Assembly (NCBI RefSeq): GCF_001592265.1
Contig: NZ_BCWP01000020.1
Coordinates: forward strand, 1-64,000
DNA length: 64,000 nt
Direction of reading: 5' to 3'
Source: Curvibacter delicatus NBRC 14919
GTDB taxonomy: Bacteria > Pseudomonadota > Gammaproteobacteria > Burkholderiales > Burkholderiaceae_C
The translations under genes were made by a program, and so were the position numbers. Positions 34,384 through 43,723 of the stretch are shown in pieces. The first letter of the stretch is position 1; each line of letters begins with the position of its first letter. The notes below the pieces were generated by a model, which was not told where the DNA came from, did not search any database, and worked only from the letters and a program-made list of their open reading frames with translations.

Positions 34384-36024
34384 TCAGGTATTGGGCAGTT
34401 TGTAGTCCTTGAGCACGTCGCGCAGCTTGGTCTTGAGCATCTTGCCGGTGGCGCCCAGGGGAATGGCATCAACAAACACCACATCGTCCGGAATCTGCCA
34501 CTTGGCGGTCTTGCCCTCGTAGAAGGCCAGCAGTTCTTCGCGTGTCACCTCGGCGCCCGGCTTTTTCACCACCACCACCGGGCGCTCGTCCCATTTGGGG
34601 TGCTTGACGCCGATGCAGGCCGCCATGGCCACTGCCGGGTGTGCCACCGCGATGTTCTCGACCTCGATCGAGCTGATCCACTCGCCACCGGACTTGATCA
34701 CGTCCTTGCTGCGGTCGGTGATCTGCATGTAGCCGTCGGCATCAATGGTGGCCACGTCGCCGGTGGGGAACCAGCCATGCCCCTGCTCATCCTTGATCAA
34801 CGGGTCGCCGCCCTCCCCCTTGAAGTACTCGCCCAGGATCCACGGCCCGCGCACCAGCAGGTCGCCATAGGCCTTGCCGTCCCACGGCAGCTCCTGGCCG
34901 TCGCCGTCAACGATCTTCATGTCGACACCGAAGATGGCGCGCCCCTGCTTGAGGCGGATCTTCATCTGTTCTTCCTCCGGCAGCTGCAGGTGCTTGTTCT
35001 TCAGCGTGCACAGCGTGCCCAGCGGCGACATCTCGGTCATGCCCCAGGCGTGCAGCACCTCCACGCCATAGTCTTCTCGGAAGGCGGCGATCATGGCAGG
35101 CGGGCAGGCCGAGCCGCCGATCACGGTGCGCTTCAAGGTGGAGAACTTCAGGTTGTTGGGCTTCATGTGGCCCAGCAGCATCTGCCAGATGGTCGGCACG
35201 CCGGCGGCGTAGCTGACGCCCTCGGCCTCGACCAGTTCGTAGATCGATTTGCCGTCCAGCGCCGGGCCGGGGAAGACCAGCTTGCAGCCGGTCAGCGCGG
35301 CGGAATACGGGATGCCCCAGGCATTGACGTGGAACATCGGCACCACCGGCAGCACCGCATCGCGTGCGCTCATGCACATCACGTCGGGCAGTGCAGCGGC
35401 ATAGGCATGCAGGAGGGTGGAACGGTGGCTGTAGAGCGCGGCCTTCGGGTTGCCCGTGGTGCCGCTGGTGTAGCACATGCTGGAGGCCGTGTTCTCGTCG
35501 AATTCGGGCCAGTGGTACTGCTTGGACTGCGCACCGATCCATGCCTCATAGCTCTGCAGGCCGGGAATGCCGGTGTCTTGGGGCAGCTTGTCGGCATCAC
35601 ACAGCGCCACCCAGTGCTTGACCGTGCCGCACTTGGCGTGCACGGCCTGGATCAGGGGCAGGAAGGTCATGTCGAAACACAGCACCTGGTCTTCGGCGTG
35701 GTTGGCGATCCAGGCAATCTGGTCGGGGTGCAGGCGCGGGTTGATGGTGTGCAGCACACGGCCGGAGCCGCTGACGCCGAAATACAACTCCAGGTGGCGG
35801 TAGCCGTTCCAGGCCAGCGTGGCCACGCGATCGCTGAATTGCAGCTTGCAGGCATCGAGCGCATTGGCCACCTGGCGAGCGCGTGTTGCCACATCGCTCC
35901 AGGTGTAGCGATGGATATCACCCTCCACCCGGCGCGACACGACCTCGGCATCGCCATGGTGTCGATCGGCAAACTCGATCAGGGAAGAAATCAGCAAGGG
36001 CTGGCTCTGCATGAGTCCCAACAT
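34384..36024 (-). CDS. Long/medium-chain acyl-CoA ligase (AMP-forming)
   Basis: A 546-residue ANL-superfamily enzyme activating a carboxylic acid with ATP and CoA. The P-loop motif [18 protein letters not shown] is near residue 180, [13 protein letters not shown] supplies the A5 motif, [17 protein letters not shown] the A7 Asp, and [15 protein letters not shown] the hinge. The catalytic Lys is expected in [14 protein letters not shown] near the end. AGGAG lies 8 nt before the ATG at 36024; a GTG two codons upstream is possible. It is the first gene of the leftward cluster and precedes livJ, which suggests that the transported acid is the one it activates. Confidence 0.92.
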   Translation of the reverse strand: MLGLMQSQPLLISSLIEFADRHHGDAEVVSRRVEGDIHRYTWSDVATRARQVANALDACKLQFSDRVATLAWNGYRHLELYFGVSGSGRVLHTINPRLHPDQIAWIANHAEDQVLCFDMTFLPLIQAVHAKCGTVKHWVALCDADKLPQDTGIPGLQSYEAWIGAQSKQYHWPEFDENTASSMCYTSGTTGNPKAALYSHRSTLLHAYAAALPDVMCMSARDAVLPVVPMFHVNAWGIPYSAALTGCKLVFPGPALDGKSIYELVEAEGVSYAAGVPTIWQMLLGHMKPNNLKFSTLKRTVIGGSACPPAMIAAFREDYGVEVLHAWGMTEMSPLGTLCTLKNKHLQLPEEEQMKIRLKQGRAIFGVDMKIVDGDGQELPWDGKAYGDLLVRGPWILGEYFKGEGGDPLIKDEQGHGWFPTGDVATIDADGYMQITDRSKDVIKSGGEWISSIEVENIAVAHPAVAMAACIGVKHPKWDERPVVVVKKPGAEVTREELLAFYEGKTAKWQIPDDVVFVDAIPLGATGKMLKTKLRDVLKDYKLPNT

Positions 36025-36209
36025 GTACACATCTCCTGGTAGTCAAACTCGTTTCCACTTTCGGGAATGGCCCTGCGGGCACATCCCTGGCCCGGAGTAT
36101 CGCTCCGGTAGGGGTGCCAAACTATGGCACCGGCCCAGCTTGCATGCAATCTCTGTCGCCCGGCTGACACCTTCTTGGTAGAAACCCTCAATCCACATGC
36201 CAACTGCAG

Positions 36210-36215
36210 CACAAT
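36210..36215 (+). promoter_or_regulatory. -10-like hexamer 12 nt before the Crp/Fnr start codon
   Basis: CACAAT at 12 nt before the ATG, with no Shine-Dalgarno between; one of seven such arrangements in the window, suggesting leaderless transcription. No convincing -35 was seen. Confidence 0.4.
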
Positions 36216-36221
36216 CGCGGC

Positions 36222-36911
36222 ATGCTTTGCGATGCCCAACTCCTGGCCCGGCACTTTCTGGCCAACCAGCCCTGGTTCACAGCCCTGGACGCCTGCCAGC
36301 AGGCGGCGCTCGCCCAGCGGGTGGAAGTGATCCAGGCCAGCAAGGGGCAAACCGTGCTGAAAGCCGGCGAACCGGTGCAAGGCTGGTATGCCGTGCTGGG
36401 CGGCCTGGTCAAGCTGCAGACCGAAGCAGCCGATGGCCGCCGCTCGGCCTTCATCGGCGTGCCGGACGGCGAATGGTTTGGCGAAGGCTCGGTGCTCAAG
36501 AGCGAGTTGCGTCGTTATGCCGTGGTGGCCCTGCGCGACAGCTGGCTGATGTGCCTGCCGCGCGATGTCTTTACCGAACTGCAACAAGGCAACCTGCGCT
36601 TCAACCAGTACCTGGTGCAGCACCTGAACATGCGGCTGGGCCAGGCCATGACCTTGATTGAGGCCAGCCGCATCCGCGCCCCGGAGCACCGGGTGGCGCT
36701 CTACCTCAGCCGCCTGTTCTGGCGCAGCACGCGCCGGCTCTACCTGACGCAGGAAGAACTCGGCACCCTGGTCGGCCTGTCGCGCCAGACCGTCAACCGT
36801 GTGTTGCGCCAGCTCGCTGAGCGCGGCATCGTCTCCAGCGATCTGGGCCGCGTGGCCATCCTGGACGATGCAGCGCTGGGGCGTTATCTCGAGGAAACGG
36901 CCTCCGCCTGA
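36222..36911 (+). CDS. Crp/Fnr-family transcriptional regulator
   Basis: A 229-residue regulator with an N-terminal cyclic-nucleotide-binding-type beta-roll (about 15-125) and a C-terminal winged helix. Its recognition helix is in LTQEELGTLVGLSRQTVNRVLRQL. No FNR-type Cys cluster is present, and the nucleotide-binding Glu/Arg pair of CRP is not clearly conserved, so the signal is unknown. It is divergent from the acyl-CoA ligase gene with 197 bp between them, so it may control the catabolic cluster. Confidence 0.88.
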   Translation: MLCDAQLLARHFLANQPWFTALDACQQAALAQRVEVIQASKGQTVLKAGEPVQGWYAVLGGLVKLQTEAADGRRSAFIGVPDGEWFGEGSVLKSELRRYAVVALRDSWLMCLPRDVFTELQQGNLRFNQYLVQHLNMRLGQAMTLIEASRIRAPEHRVALYLSRLFWRSTRRLYLTQEELGTLVGLSRQTVNRVLRQLAERGIVSSDLGRVAILDDAALGRYLEETASA

Positions 36912-36959
36912 ACCCTGATGGCGATAGCCCTTCGGGCGGCAGGCCTGAAGCCACTGCGG

Positions 36960-36965
36960 GACAAT
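36960..36965 (+). promoter_or_regulatory. -10-like hexamer 12 nt before the selO start codon
   Basis: GACAAT, 12 nt before the ATG at 36972, with no Shine-Dalgarno in between. Confidence 0.4.
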
Positions 36966-36971
36966 GTCAGC

Positions 36972-38450
36972 ATGACTGTCGACGCCCCTGCTCCGCCGGC
37001 GGCCAACGGCTTGCGCTGGCGCAACCGCTTTGCCGCCCTCGGCCCGGATTTCCATACCCGGCTCATGCCCACACCCCTGCCCGCACCCTACTGGGTCGGG
37101 CGCAGCGCCGCCGTGGCCGGCGAGCTGGGTCTGTCGAGTGACTGGCTCGCGTCCGACGCGGCCCTGGCGGCCTTCACCGGCAACCAAGGGCTGGAAGGCA
37201 GCACCCCGCTGGCCTCGGTCTACAGCGGGCACCAGTTTGGCGTCTGGGCTGGCCAGCTCGGCGATGGGCGCGCCCTGCTGCTGGGTGAGACCGACGGTGG
37301 CCTGGAAGTGCAACTGAAAGGTGCCGGGCGCACCCCCTACTCGCGCATGGGCGACGGCCGCGCCGTGCTGCGCTCCAGCATCCGCGAGTTTCTGGCCAGC
37401 GAGGCCATGCACGCGCTGGGCATCCCGACCACGCGCGCCCTGTGCGTCACCGGCTCGGACGCCCCGATCCGCCGCGAAACGATTGAGACCGCCGCCGTGG
37501 TGACGCGGGTGGCGCCGAGTTTCATCCGCTTCGGCCATTTCGAGCACTTCGCCTACAGCGGCCAGCATGAGCAACTGCGCCAGTTGGCCGACTTCGTCAT
37601 CGACAGCTTCTACCCGGACTGCCGCCATACGGCCAAATTCGCCGGCAACCCCTATGCCGCCCTGCTGGAAGCGGTGAGCGAGCGCACCGCGGCCATGGTG
37701 GCGCAGTGGCAGGCGGTGGGCTTCTGCCACGGCGTGATGAACACCGACAACATGAGCATCCTGGGCCTGACCATCGACTACGGCCCGTTCCAGTTCCTGG
37801 ACGCCTTCAACACGGCCCACATCTGCAACCATTCCGACACCCAGGGCCGCTACGCCTACAACCGGCAGCCCAATATCGCCTACTGGAACCTGTTCTGCCT
37901 GGGGCAGGCGCTGCTGCCGCTGATCGGCGAGCAGGAACTGGCGCTGGCCGCACTCGAGTCCTACAAGACCGTGTTCCCGGCCGAGCTGGAGGCGCGCATG
38001 CGGGCCAAGCTGGGCCTGCTGCAGCCCCAGCCGGGGGATCGCGCCCTGATTGACGGCATCCTCAAGCTGCTGGCGCAGGACCGGGTCGACTACACCATCT
38101 TCTGGCGCCGCCTGAGCCATTTCGCGGCCGATGGCAATGCCAGCCCGGTGCGCGACCTGTTCCTCGACCGTGCCGCTCTGGATGCCTGGCTGCTACAGTA
38201 TTCGGAGCGCCTGGCGCAGTCAGATCAAGGCCAAAGTGCCGATTTGATGCTCAAAACCAACCCCAAGTTCGTGCTGCGCAACCACTTGGGCGAGCTGGCG
38301 ATCCGGCAGGCACGCGAGAAGGACTTTGCCGGTGTCACCAGCCTGCAGGCCTTGCTGGAAAATCCCTTCGACGAACACCCGGGCTTTGAAGCCCAGGCAT
38401 CTTTCCCGCCCGACTGGGCTTCAACGATTGAAATCAGCTGTTCATCATGA
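36972..38450 (+). CDS. selO: Protein adenylyltransferase SelO
   Basis: A 492-residue pseudokinase-fold enzyme that transfers AMP from ATP to protein Ser/Thr/Tyr residues and takes part in oxidative-stress response. Family landmarks are [25 protein letters not shown]-type [60 protein letters not shown] and FVLRNHLGE. The ATG at 36972 is chosen; the frame extends 18 codons upstream without a better site. It overlaps msrB by 4 bp (ATGA), a frequent pairing of two redox-related enzymes. Confidence 0.94.
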   Translation: MTVDAPAPPAANGLRWRNRFAALGPDFHTRLMPTPLPAPYWVGRSAAVAGELGLSSDWLASDAALAAFTGNQGLEGSTPLASVYSGHQFGVWAGQLGDGRALLLGETDGGLEVQLKGAGRTPYSRMGDGRAVLRSSIREFLASEAMHALGIPTTRALCVTGSDAPIRRETIETAAVVTRVAPSFIRFGHFEHFAYSGQHEQLRQLADFVIDSFYPDCRHTAKFAGNPYAALLEAVSERTAAMVAQWQAVGFCHGVMNTDNMSILGLTIDYGPFQFLDAFNTAHICNHSDTQGRYAYNRQPNIAYWNLFCLGQALLPLIGEQELALAALESYKTVFPAELEARMRAKLGLLQPQPGDRALIDGILKLLAQDRVDYTIFWRRLSHFAADGNASPVRDLFLDRAALDAWLLQYSERLAQSDQGQSADLMLKTNPKFVLRNHLGELAIRQAREKDFAGVTSLQALLENPFDEHPGFEAQASFPPDWASTIEISCSS

Positions 38451-38854
38451 GCCATCCTGTCCAGAAAACCGAAGCCGAGTGGAAAGCCCTGTTGGCCGAG
38501 AAAGGCGCCGAACCGGCGGCCTTCGAAGTCACGCGCCACGCCGCGACCGAGCGCCCCTTCACCGGCCGCTATGAAGACCACTGGCAGCCCGGCCAGTACC
38601 ACTGCGTCTGCTGCGGTGCCAAGCTGTTCGATTCAAATACCAAGTTCGATGCCGGCTGCGGCTGGCCCAGCTTCTGGCAGGCGGCCCTGCCCGGCGCGAT
38701 CGAGGAACGGCGCGACACCAGCCACGGCATGGTCCGCGTCGAAACCCTGTGCGCCCAGTGCGGCGCTCACCTGGGCCATGTGTTCGAGGACGGCCCGGCG
38801 CCCACCGGCCTGCGCTACTGCATGAACTCGGCTTCCCTTGAGTTCAGGCCCTGA
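38447..38854 (+). CDS. msrB: Peptide-methionine (R)-S-oxide reductase MsrB
   Basis: A 135-residue enzyme repairing oxidised methionine. Zinc-site cysteines are in CVCCGAKLF and [10 protein letters not shown], and the catalytic Cys is in [13 protein letters not shown] near the C-terminus; the substrate-binding GCGWPSFW is present. No signal peptide, so cytoplasmic. Translation is coupled to selO by the ATGA overlap. Confidence 0.95.
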   Translation: MSHPVQKTEAEWKALLAEKGAEPAAFEVTRHAATERPFTGRYEDHWQPGQYHCVCCGAKLFDSNTKFDAGCGWPSFWQAALPGAIEERRDTSHGMVRVETLCAQCGAHLGHVFEDGPAPTGLRYCMNSASLEFRP

Positions 38855-38862
38855 AAATTGAA

Positions 38863-38968
38863 CACCCCCAGGCTGCGCGCACTGCGTGTCGCTCCTCCTC
38901 CCCCCTTGCAGGGGGCAACGCTAGTGGCCCGGCGAAGCCGGTTCCACGGCGTTTCCCGCTGGGACACT
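38863..38968 (+). repeat. Intergenic copy of the interspersed GC-rich repeat
   Basis: It begins CACCCCCAGGCTGCGCGCAC 9 bp after the msrB stop, then a CCCCCCTTGCAGGGGG hairpin and a CCGGCGAAGCCGG hairpin, and ends with GGCGTTTCCCGCTGGG. It is in opposite orientation to the copy at 22210 and is the most complete example in the window. The hairpins could act as a transcript end for selO-msrB. Confidence 0.88.
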
Positions 38969-38996
38969 TCATATGCCGTTGCCTGTGTGAACGCCT

Positions 38997-39002
38997 GATA
39001 AT
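38997..39002 (+). promoter_or_regulatory. -10-like hexamer 12 nt before the yciB start codon
   Basis: GATAAT, 12 nt before the ATG at 39009, immediately downstream of the interspersed repeat and with no Shine-Dalgarno. Confidence 0.45.
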
Positions 39003-39008
39003 CACTGC

Positions 39009-39551
39009 ATGAAAATTCTGATCGACTTCTTCCCCATCCTGCTGTTCTTCGGGGCCTACAAGTTTTACGACATCTATGTCGCCACCGGTGTGCTGATGGT
39101 CGCGACCGTCGCTCAGATGGGCCTGATCTATGCCATCGACCGCAAGCTGCAGGCCATGCACAAGATCACGCTGGCGCTGATCCTGGTCTTTGGCGCCATG
39201 ACGCTGCTGCTGCACGACGAACGCTTCATCAAGTGGAAACCCACCGTGCTCTACGCCGCCATGGCGATAGCGCTGGCGGTTGCCTTGTGGGGCATGAAGA
39301 AGAACTTCCTGAAGATCCTGTTGGGCAGCCAGCTGGAGCTCCCGGATGCCGTGTGGATGCGGCTGAACCAGGCCTGGATCGTCTACTGCGTCTTCATGGC
39401 AGCGCTCAACGGCTATGTGGCTGCGTTCTACAGCACCGAAGATTGGGTCAACTTCAAGCTCTGGGGTTACGCCATTCCGCTGCTGTTCATTGTGGCCCAG
39501 GGGTTTTACATTGCGCGCCATCTGCACGGCGGCAAGGGTGACGAAGCATGA
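39009..39551 (+). CDS. yciB: Inner membrane-spanning protein YciB (septation protein A)
   Basis: A 180-residue inner-membrane protein with five hydrophobic segments and the family start [47 protein letters not shown] is also typical. It is linked to cell-envelope synthesis and division. The stop overlaps the bolA start by 4 bp (ATGA). Confidence 0.93.
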   Translation: MKILIDFFPILLFFGAYKFYDIYVATGVLMVATVAQMGLIYAIDRKLQAMHKITLALILVFGAMTLLLHDERFIKWKPTVLYAAMAIALAVALWGMKKNFLKILLGSQLELPDAVWMRLNQAWIVYCVFMAALNGYVAAFYSTEDWVNFKLWGYAIPLLFIVAQGFYIARHLHGGKGDEA

Positions 39552-39820
39552 GCGGCGACCTCTCCCAACTCGCCGAACACATGGCGCAGCAGCTGCGCAA
39601 CACGCTGGCGCCCACGATGCTGGACGTGATCGATGAAAGCGGCGCCCACGCAGGGCATGCCGGCGCCAATGGCACCGGTTTCGGCACCCATTTCCGGGTT
39701 CGCATCGCCTCGCCGCTGTTCGAGGGCAAGACGCGCGTGGCCCGCCACCGCCTTGTGTATGATGCGCTGCAGGATTTCATCGCCCAAGGCGTGCATGCGA
39801 TTGCCATTGAGACCCTGTGA
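39548..39820 (+). CDS. bolA: BolA-family protein
   Basis: A 90-residue BolA domain with the family pattern [43 protein letters not shown] and HAIAIETL at the end; the invariant His follows VAR. BolA proteins work with monothiol glutaredoxins in iron-sulfur trafficking and affect cell shape and stress response. It is translated by coupling from yciB, 68 bp before the parvulin gene. Confidence 0.93.
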   Translation: MSGDLSQLAEHMAQQLRNTLAPTMLDVIDESGAHAGHAGANGTGFGTHFRVRIASPLFEGKTRVARHRLVYDALQDFIAQGVHAIAIETL

Positions 39821-39888
39821 ACGCATGTGAGCACCCGGCCGACACCCTTGTTTTTTGTTTCCGTTCCTTTCCGTACCTAGTAGGACCC

Positions 39889-40677
39889 ATGATGAAGAAG
39901 CAGATTTTTTCGGCCCTCGCCGCCGCGACCCTGTTGAGCGCCTTGGCCGTGCCGGCCGCAGCGCAGAACGTCGCCATCGTCAACGGCAAGCCGGTGCCGA
40001 CGACGCGCGTTGATGCGCTGGCACAGCAGCTGGCCCGCGCCGGCCGCCCGGTGTCGCCTGAAATGATGGGCCAGATCAAGGATGAGGTCATTGCCCGCGA
40101 ACTGTTCGTGCAGGAAGCGCAAAAGCTCGGCCTGGACGCCAGCGAAGACTTCAAGTCCCAGATGGAACTGACACGCCAGGCCATCCTGATCCGCGAGCTG
40201 TTCGCCACCTTCCAGAAGAACAACCCCGTCACGGACGCCGAGATCAAGGCCGAGTACGACAAGTTCGCTGCCGCCAACAGCGGCAAGGAATACCGTGCCC
40301 GCCACATCCTGGTGGAGAAGGAAGACCAGGCCAAGGCCATCATCGCCTCGCTCAAGAAGGGTGCCAAGTTCGAGGACATCGCCAAGAAGCAGTCCAAGGA
40401 CCCGGGTTCCGGCGCCAACGGTGGCGACCTCGACTGGGCCAGCGCCGGCAGCTATGTGAAGGAATTCTCTGACGCCATGGTCAAGCTGGCCAAGGGCAAG
40501 ATCACCGAGACCCCGGTCAAGAGCCAGTTCGGCTACCACGTAATCCGCTTGGACGACGTGCGCGAAGCGCAACTGCCCAAGCTGGAAGACGTCAAGCCGC
40601 AGATCGCCCAGCAACTGGGTCAGCAAAAGCTGATGAAGTACCAGGAAGACCTGCGCGCCAAGGCCAAGATCGAATAA
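39889..40677 (+). CDS. Periplasmic peptidyl-prolyl cis-trans isomerase (parvulin, PpiC/SurA type)
   Basis: A 262-residue exported foldase. The start MMKKQIFSALAAATLLSALA gives a signal peptide ending at AAAQN. A SurA-like N-terminal helical region (about 25-130) is followed by a rotamase domain (about 140-235) with YRARHILVEKEDQAKAI, QSKDPGSGANGGDLDW and FGYHVIRLDDVR. The upstream in-frame ATG at 39817 would put a non-signal leader in front and is rejected. A strong terminator follows. Confidence 0.93.
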   Translation: MMKKQIFSALAAATLLSALAVPAAAQNVAIVNGKPVPTTRVDALAQQLARAGRPVSPEMMGQIKDEVIARELFVQEAQKLGLDASEDFKSQMELTRQAILIRELFATFQKNNPVTDAEIKAEYDKFAAANSGKEYRARHILVEKEDQAKAIIASLKKGAKFEDIAKKQSKDPGSGANGGDLDWASAGSYVKEFSDAMVKLAKGKITETPVKSQFGYHVIRLDDVREAQLPKLEDVKPQIAQQLGQQKLMKYQEDLRAKAKIE

Positions 40678-40700
40678 GGCCCTGTCGGCATCCCGGAATC

Positions 40701-40724
40701 AACGCGGCCTCGGCCGCGTTTTTT
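40701..40724 (+). terminator. Rho-independent terminator after the parvulin gene
   Basis: A 9-bp stem AACGCGGCC/GGCCGCGTT with a 2-nt loop is followed by a run of six T residues, 23 bp after the stop codon. It ends the yciB-bolA-parvulin operon. Confidence 0.9.
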
Positions 40725-40817
40725 CATGGTGCGTGCACGATGCGGGTCGCCACCCTTGACGCCGGCAGCATGCCTGTGTCCAATCGGCGCTCGACCATCA
40801 TCACTCAAGGAGCCTCC

Positions 40818-41654
40818 ATGACGACCGGCATTTCTTCCCTGTTGAGACCCCTGCTGCTCGGCAGCGCCTTGCTGGCTGCCGCACTCGGCGCCGCCGCACA
40901 GAACGGCAAGACCGAAGTGCTCTGGCTTGGCCAGGCCGCCACCCGCATCACCACCCCCGGCGGCAAGGTCATCGTGGTCGACCCCTGGCTGCGCAGCAAC
41001 CCCAAGACCCCGGCCAATTTCAAGACGTTGGAAGCGCTGGGCAAGGTCGATCTGGTGCTGGTCACCCACGCCCACTTCGACCACTTTGCCGATGCCCCGG
41101 ACCTGGCCAAGATGCACAAGATCCCGATGTACGGCCCGGCCGGCATGAACCAGACCGTGGCCACGCTGGGCATCCTGCCGGTCGAGCAGGCGCCGCGCTT
41201 CGGCAAGGGCGGCACCATCGAGCCCTTCGGCCCCAAAAGCGTGAAGATCACCGCCACCCACGCCGAGCACTCGTCGGAGCTGGCCTGGAAGAACCCGGCC
41301 ACCAACAAGGACGAAGTGCATGTCGGCGGCGAACCGGTGGGCTTCATCATCGAGCTGGAGAACGGCTTCAAGATCTACCACATGGGCGATACCGGCCTGT
41401 TTGGTGACATGAAGTTCATCGGCGAGTACTACAAACCCGACCTGGTGCTGATTCCGATCGGCGGCCATTTCGTCATGAGCCCGGCCGATGCCGCCTATGC
41501 GGTGAAGAACTACCTCAAGCCCCGGTACGCCCTGCCCATCCACTACGGCACCATTCCGCAACTCAAAGGCACAACCGCCGAGTTCTCGGCGGCGCTGGGT
41601 TCCGAGTCCGGCAAGATGCTGGTGGTCAATCCGGGCGAGAAGGTCGAATTCTGA
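40818..41654 (+). CDS. Exported metal-dependent hydrolase, metallo-beta-lactamase fold (UPF0173-like)
   Basis: A 278-residue protein with a signal peptide (SSLLRPLLLGSALLAAALGAA), then the metallo-beta-lactamase motif VTHAHFDHFAD and a second metal region GDTGLFGDMKFIGEYY, ending HYGTIPQLKGTTAEF. This pattern fits the UPF0173 hydrolases, most of which are cytoplasmic; here export is predicted. The substrate is unknown. AAGGAG precedes the ATG at 40818. It stands alone between two hairpins. Confidence 0.87.
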   Translation: MTTGISSLLRPLLLGSALLAAALGAAAQNGKTEVLWLGQAATRITTPGGKVIVVDPWLRSNPKTPANFKTLEALGKVDLVLVTHAHFDHFADAPDLAKMHKIPMYGPAGMNQTVATLGILPVEQAPRFGKGGTIEPFGPKSVKITATHAEHSSELAWKNPATNKDEVHVGGEPVGFIIELENGFKIYHMGDTGLFGDMKFIGEYYKPDLVLIPIGGHFVMSPADAAYAVKNYLKPRYALPIHYGTIPQLKGTTAEFSAALGSESGKMLVVNPGEKVEF

Positions 41655-41660
41655 GCAGGC

Positions 41661-41683
41661 GGCTTGGGGCCACGCCCCGAGCC
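41661..41683 (+). terminator. GC-rich hairpin after the metallo-hydrolase gene
   Basis: The stem GGCTTGGGGC/GCCCCGAGCC with a 3-nt loop, one G-T pair, lies 6 bp after the stop codon. No T-run follows, so termination is only probable. Confidence 0.4.
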
Positions 41684-41705
41684 GGCGCAAAACCGTTCGG
41701 GCTGG

Positions 41706-41711
41706 GATAAT
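41706..41711 (+). promoter_or_regulatory. Extended -10 box 14 nt before the rlhA start codon
   Basis: TGG followed by GATAAT, 14 nt before the ATG, the same arrangement as upstream of map. No Shine-Dalgarno is present. Confidence 0.5.
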
Positions 41712-41719
41712 TAACGGTT

Positions 41720-43723
41720 ATGTCCATGCCCGACCACCAGCTCGAACTCCTGTCGCCCGCACGCAGTGCCGATATCGGCATTGAAGCCATCAACCATGGT
41801 GCGGATGCCGTCTACATCGGCGGCCCGTCCTTCGGTGCGCGTACCAGCGCCGACAATTCGGTGCAGGACATCGCCCGGCTGGTGAAGCATGCCCACCGTT
41901 TCAACAGCCGCATCTTCGTCACGCTCAACACCATCCTGCGCGACGACGAGCTGGAGCCGGCGCGCAAGCTGGCCTGGCAGCTCTTTGATGCCGGGGTCGA
42001 TGCCCTGATCATCCAGGACATGGGCCTGCTGGAGATCGACCTGCCACCGATCCAGCTGCACGCCAGCACCCAGACCGACATCCGCACCCCTGAGAAAGCG
42101 CGTTTCCTGCAGGATGCCGGTCTGTCCCAGATCGTGCTGGCACGCGAACTGACACTGGAGCAGATCAAGGCGATCCGCGCGCAGACCGACTGCACGCTGG
42201 AATTCTTTGTCCACGGCGCACTGTGCGTGGCCTACAGCGGCCAGTGCTATATCAGCCATGCCCACACCGGGCGCAGCGCCAACCGTGGCGACTGCTCGCA
42301 GGCCTGCCGCCTGCCCTACCAGGTCATGGACAGCCAGGGCCGTTTCGTTGCGCACGACAAGCACGTGCTCTCCATGAAGGACAACAACCAGAGCGCCAAC
42401 CTGGCGGCCTTGGTTGATGTCGGCATCCGCAGCTTCAAGATCGAGGGCCGTTACAAGGACCTGGCCTACGTCAAGAACATCACGGCCCACTACCGCAAGC
42501 TGTTTGATGAACTGCTGGAGCAGCGCCCCGATCTGGCCCGCGCCTCCAGCGGCCACACCAGCTTCACTTTCACCCCGGACCCGGACCAGAACTTCAACCG
42601 CGAGTTCACCGACTACTTCGTGCAGGGCCGCAAGGACGACATTGGTGCCTTTGACACCCCGAAGAACCCGGGCCGCCACCTCGGCTACGTCACCAAGGTT
42701 GGCCCGGATTTCGTGGAGTTGACCACAAGCGAGCCCGGCACCGTGCTGCACAACGGCGACGGCCTGTGCTACTACGACCTGCAGAAGGAACTGGTTGGCA
42801 TGGCCATCAACCGTGCCGAGCCGGCCAGTGCATTGGCGGTGGACCAGTGGCGCGTCTACCCCAAAGACCCGATGACCGGCTTCAAGGATTTGCGCAAAGG
42901 CACCGAGCTCAATCGCAACCGCGACATGAACTGGGTGCGCATGCTGGAGAAGAAGTCCAGCGAACGCCGCATCGGTGTCTGGGTCAGGCTGGACGAAACT
43001 GCGGACGGTTTTGCCCTGCAGCTGACCGACGAAGACGGCCACAGCGCCAGCGCACGTGTTCAGGCCACCAAGACGCCGGCAAAGGATGCCGCCCAGGCTG
43101 AGCACACCTTGCGTGAACAGCTGGGGCGCTTTGGGGCAACGCTCTTCGAGCCGATCGACATGACCTTGAACCTGAGCCAGCCCTGGTTCGTTCCGGCTTC
43201 GCTGCTCAATGCCCTGCGCCGCGATGCGGTGGACGCACTGGAAACCGCCCGTGCCGCCGCCTACCAGCGCCCACCCCGTGCCCGCCCCGTGGAGCCGCCG
43301 GTGCCCTACCCGGAAGACACCCTCACCTACCTGGCCAATGTGTACAACGAGAAGGCGCGCGATTTTTACGCCAAACACGGCGTGAAAGTGATTGCCGCAG
43401 CCTACGAGAGCCAGGAAGAGGAAGGCGAAGTCAGCCTGATGATCACCAAGCACTGCGTGCGTTTTTCCTTGAGCCTGTGCCCCAAGCAGGCCAAGGGCGT
43501 GACCGGCGTGCAAGGCACGGTGCGCGCCGAGCCGCTGACGCTGATCAACGGCAAGGAAAAGCTGACACTGCGTTTTGACTGCAAGCCGTGCGAAATGCAT
43601 GTGGTCGGCAAGATCAAGACCTCGGTGCTGAACCAGACCGCCCGCGAAGCGGCGGCAGCGCCATTGAAGTTCTACCGGACGCGTCCCGCCAGACCTGTTC
43701 CGCGTACCGCGACGACCTCATGA
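41720..43723 (+). CDS. rlhA: 23S rRNA C2501 hydroxylase RlhA (peptidase U32 family)
   Basis: A 667-residue U32-family protein of the long YdcP/RlhA type (E. coli 653 residues), rather than the shorter TrhP. Landmarks: LELLSPARSADIGIEAINHGADAVYIGG, HASTQTDIRT, FFVHGALCVAYSGQCYIS, and RSANRGDCSQACRLPY with the clustered Cys that may hold an iron-sulfur centre, then RSFKIEGRYKD. The C-terminal domain ends with FDCKPCEMHVVGK. It hydroxylates a cytidine in 23S rRNA in E. coli. It overlaps the next gene by 4 bp. Confidence 0.9.
   Translation: MSMPDHQLELLSPARSADIGIEAINHGADAVYIGGPSFGARTSADNSVQDIARLVKHAHRFNSRIFVTLNTILRDDELEPARKLAWQLFDAGVDALIIQDMGLLEIDLPPIQLHASTQTDIRTPEKARFLQDAGLSQIVLARELTLEQIKAIRAQTDCTLEFFVHGALCVAYSGQCYISHAHTGRSANRGDCSQACRLPYQVMDSQGRFVAHDKHVLSMKDNNQSANLAALVDVGIRSFKIEGRYKDLAYVKNITAHYRKLFDELLEQRPDLARASSGHTSFTFTPDPDQNFNREFTDYFVQGRKDDIGAFDTPKNPGRHLGYVTKVGPDFVELTTSEPGTVLHNGDGLCYYDLQKELVGMAINRAEPASALAVDQWRVYPKDPMTGFKDLRKGTELNRNRDMNWVRMLEKKSSERRIGVWVRLDETADGFALQLTDEDGHSASARVQATKTPAKDAAQAEHTLREQLGRFGATLFEPIDMTLNLSQPWFVPASLLNALRRDAVDALETARAAAYQRPPRARPVEPPVPYPEDTLTYLANVYNEKARDFYAKHGVKVIAAAYESQEEEGEVSLMITKHCVRFSLSLCPKQAKGVTGVQGTVRAEPLTLINGKEKLTLRFDCKPCEMHVVGKIKTSVLNQTAREAAAAPLKFYRTRPARPVPRTATTS

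Noticed and set aside
35991-38120. 709-codon open frame antisense to the Crp/Fnr gene and selO
   Set aside because: Both sense genes are complete, recognisable families; the antisense product has no recognisable motif.
42000-43700. Assignment of the U32 protein as TrhP (tRNA hydroxylation)
   Set aside because: Length (667) and C-terminal domain fit the RlhA/YdcP type; TrhP is about 450 residues.
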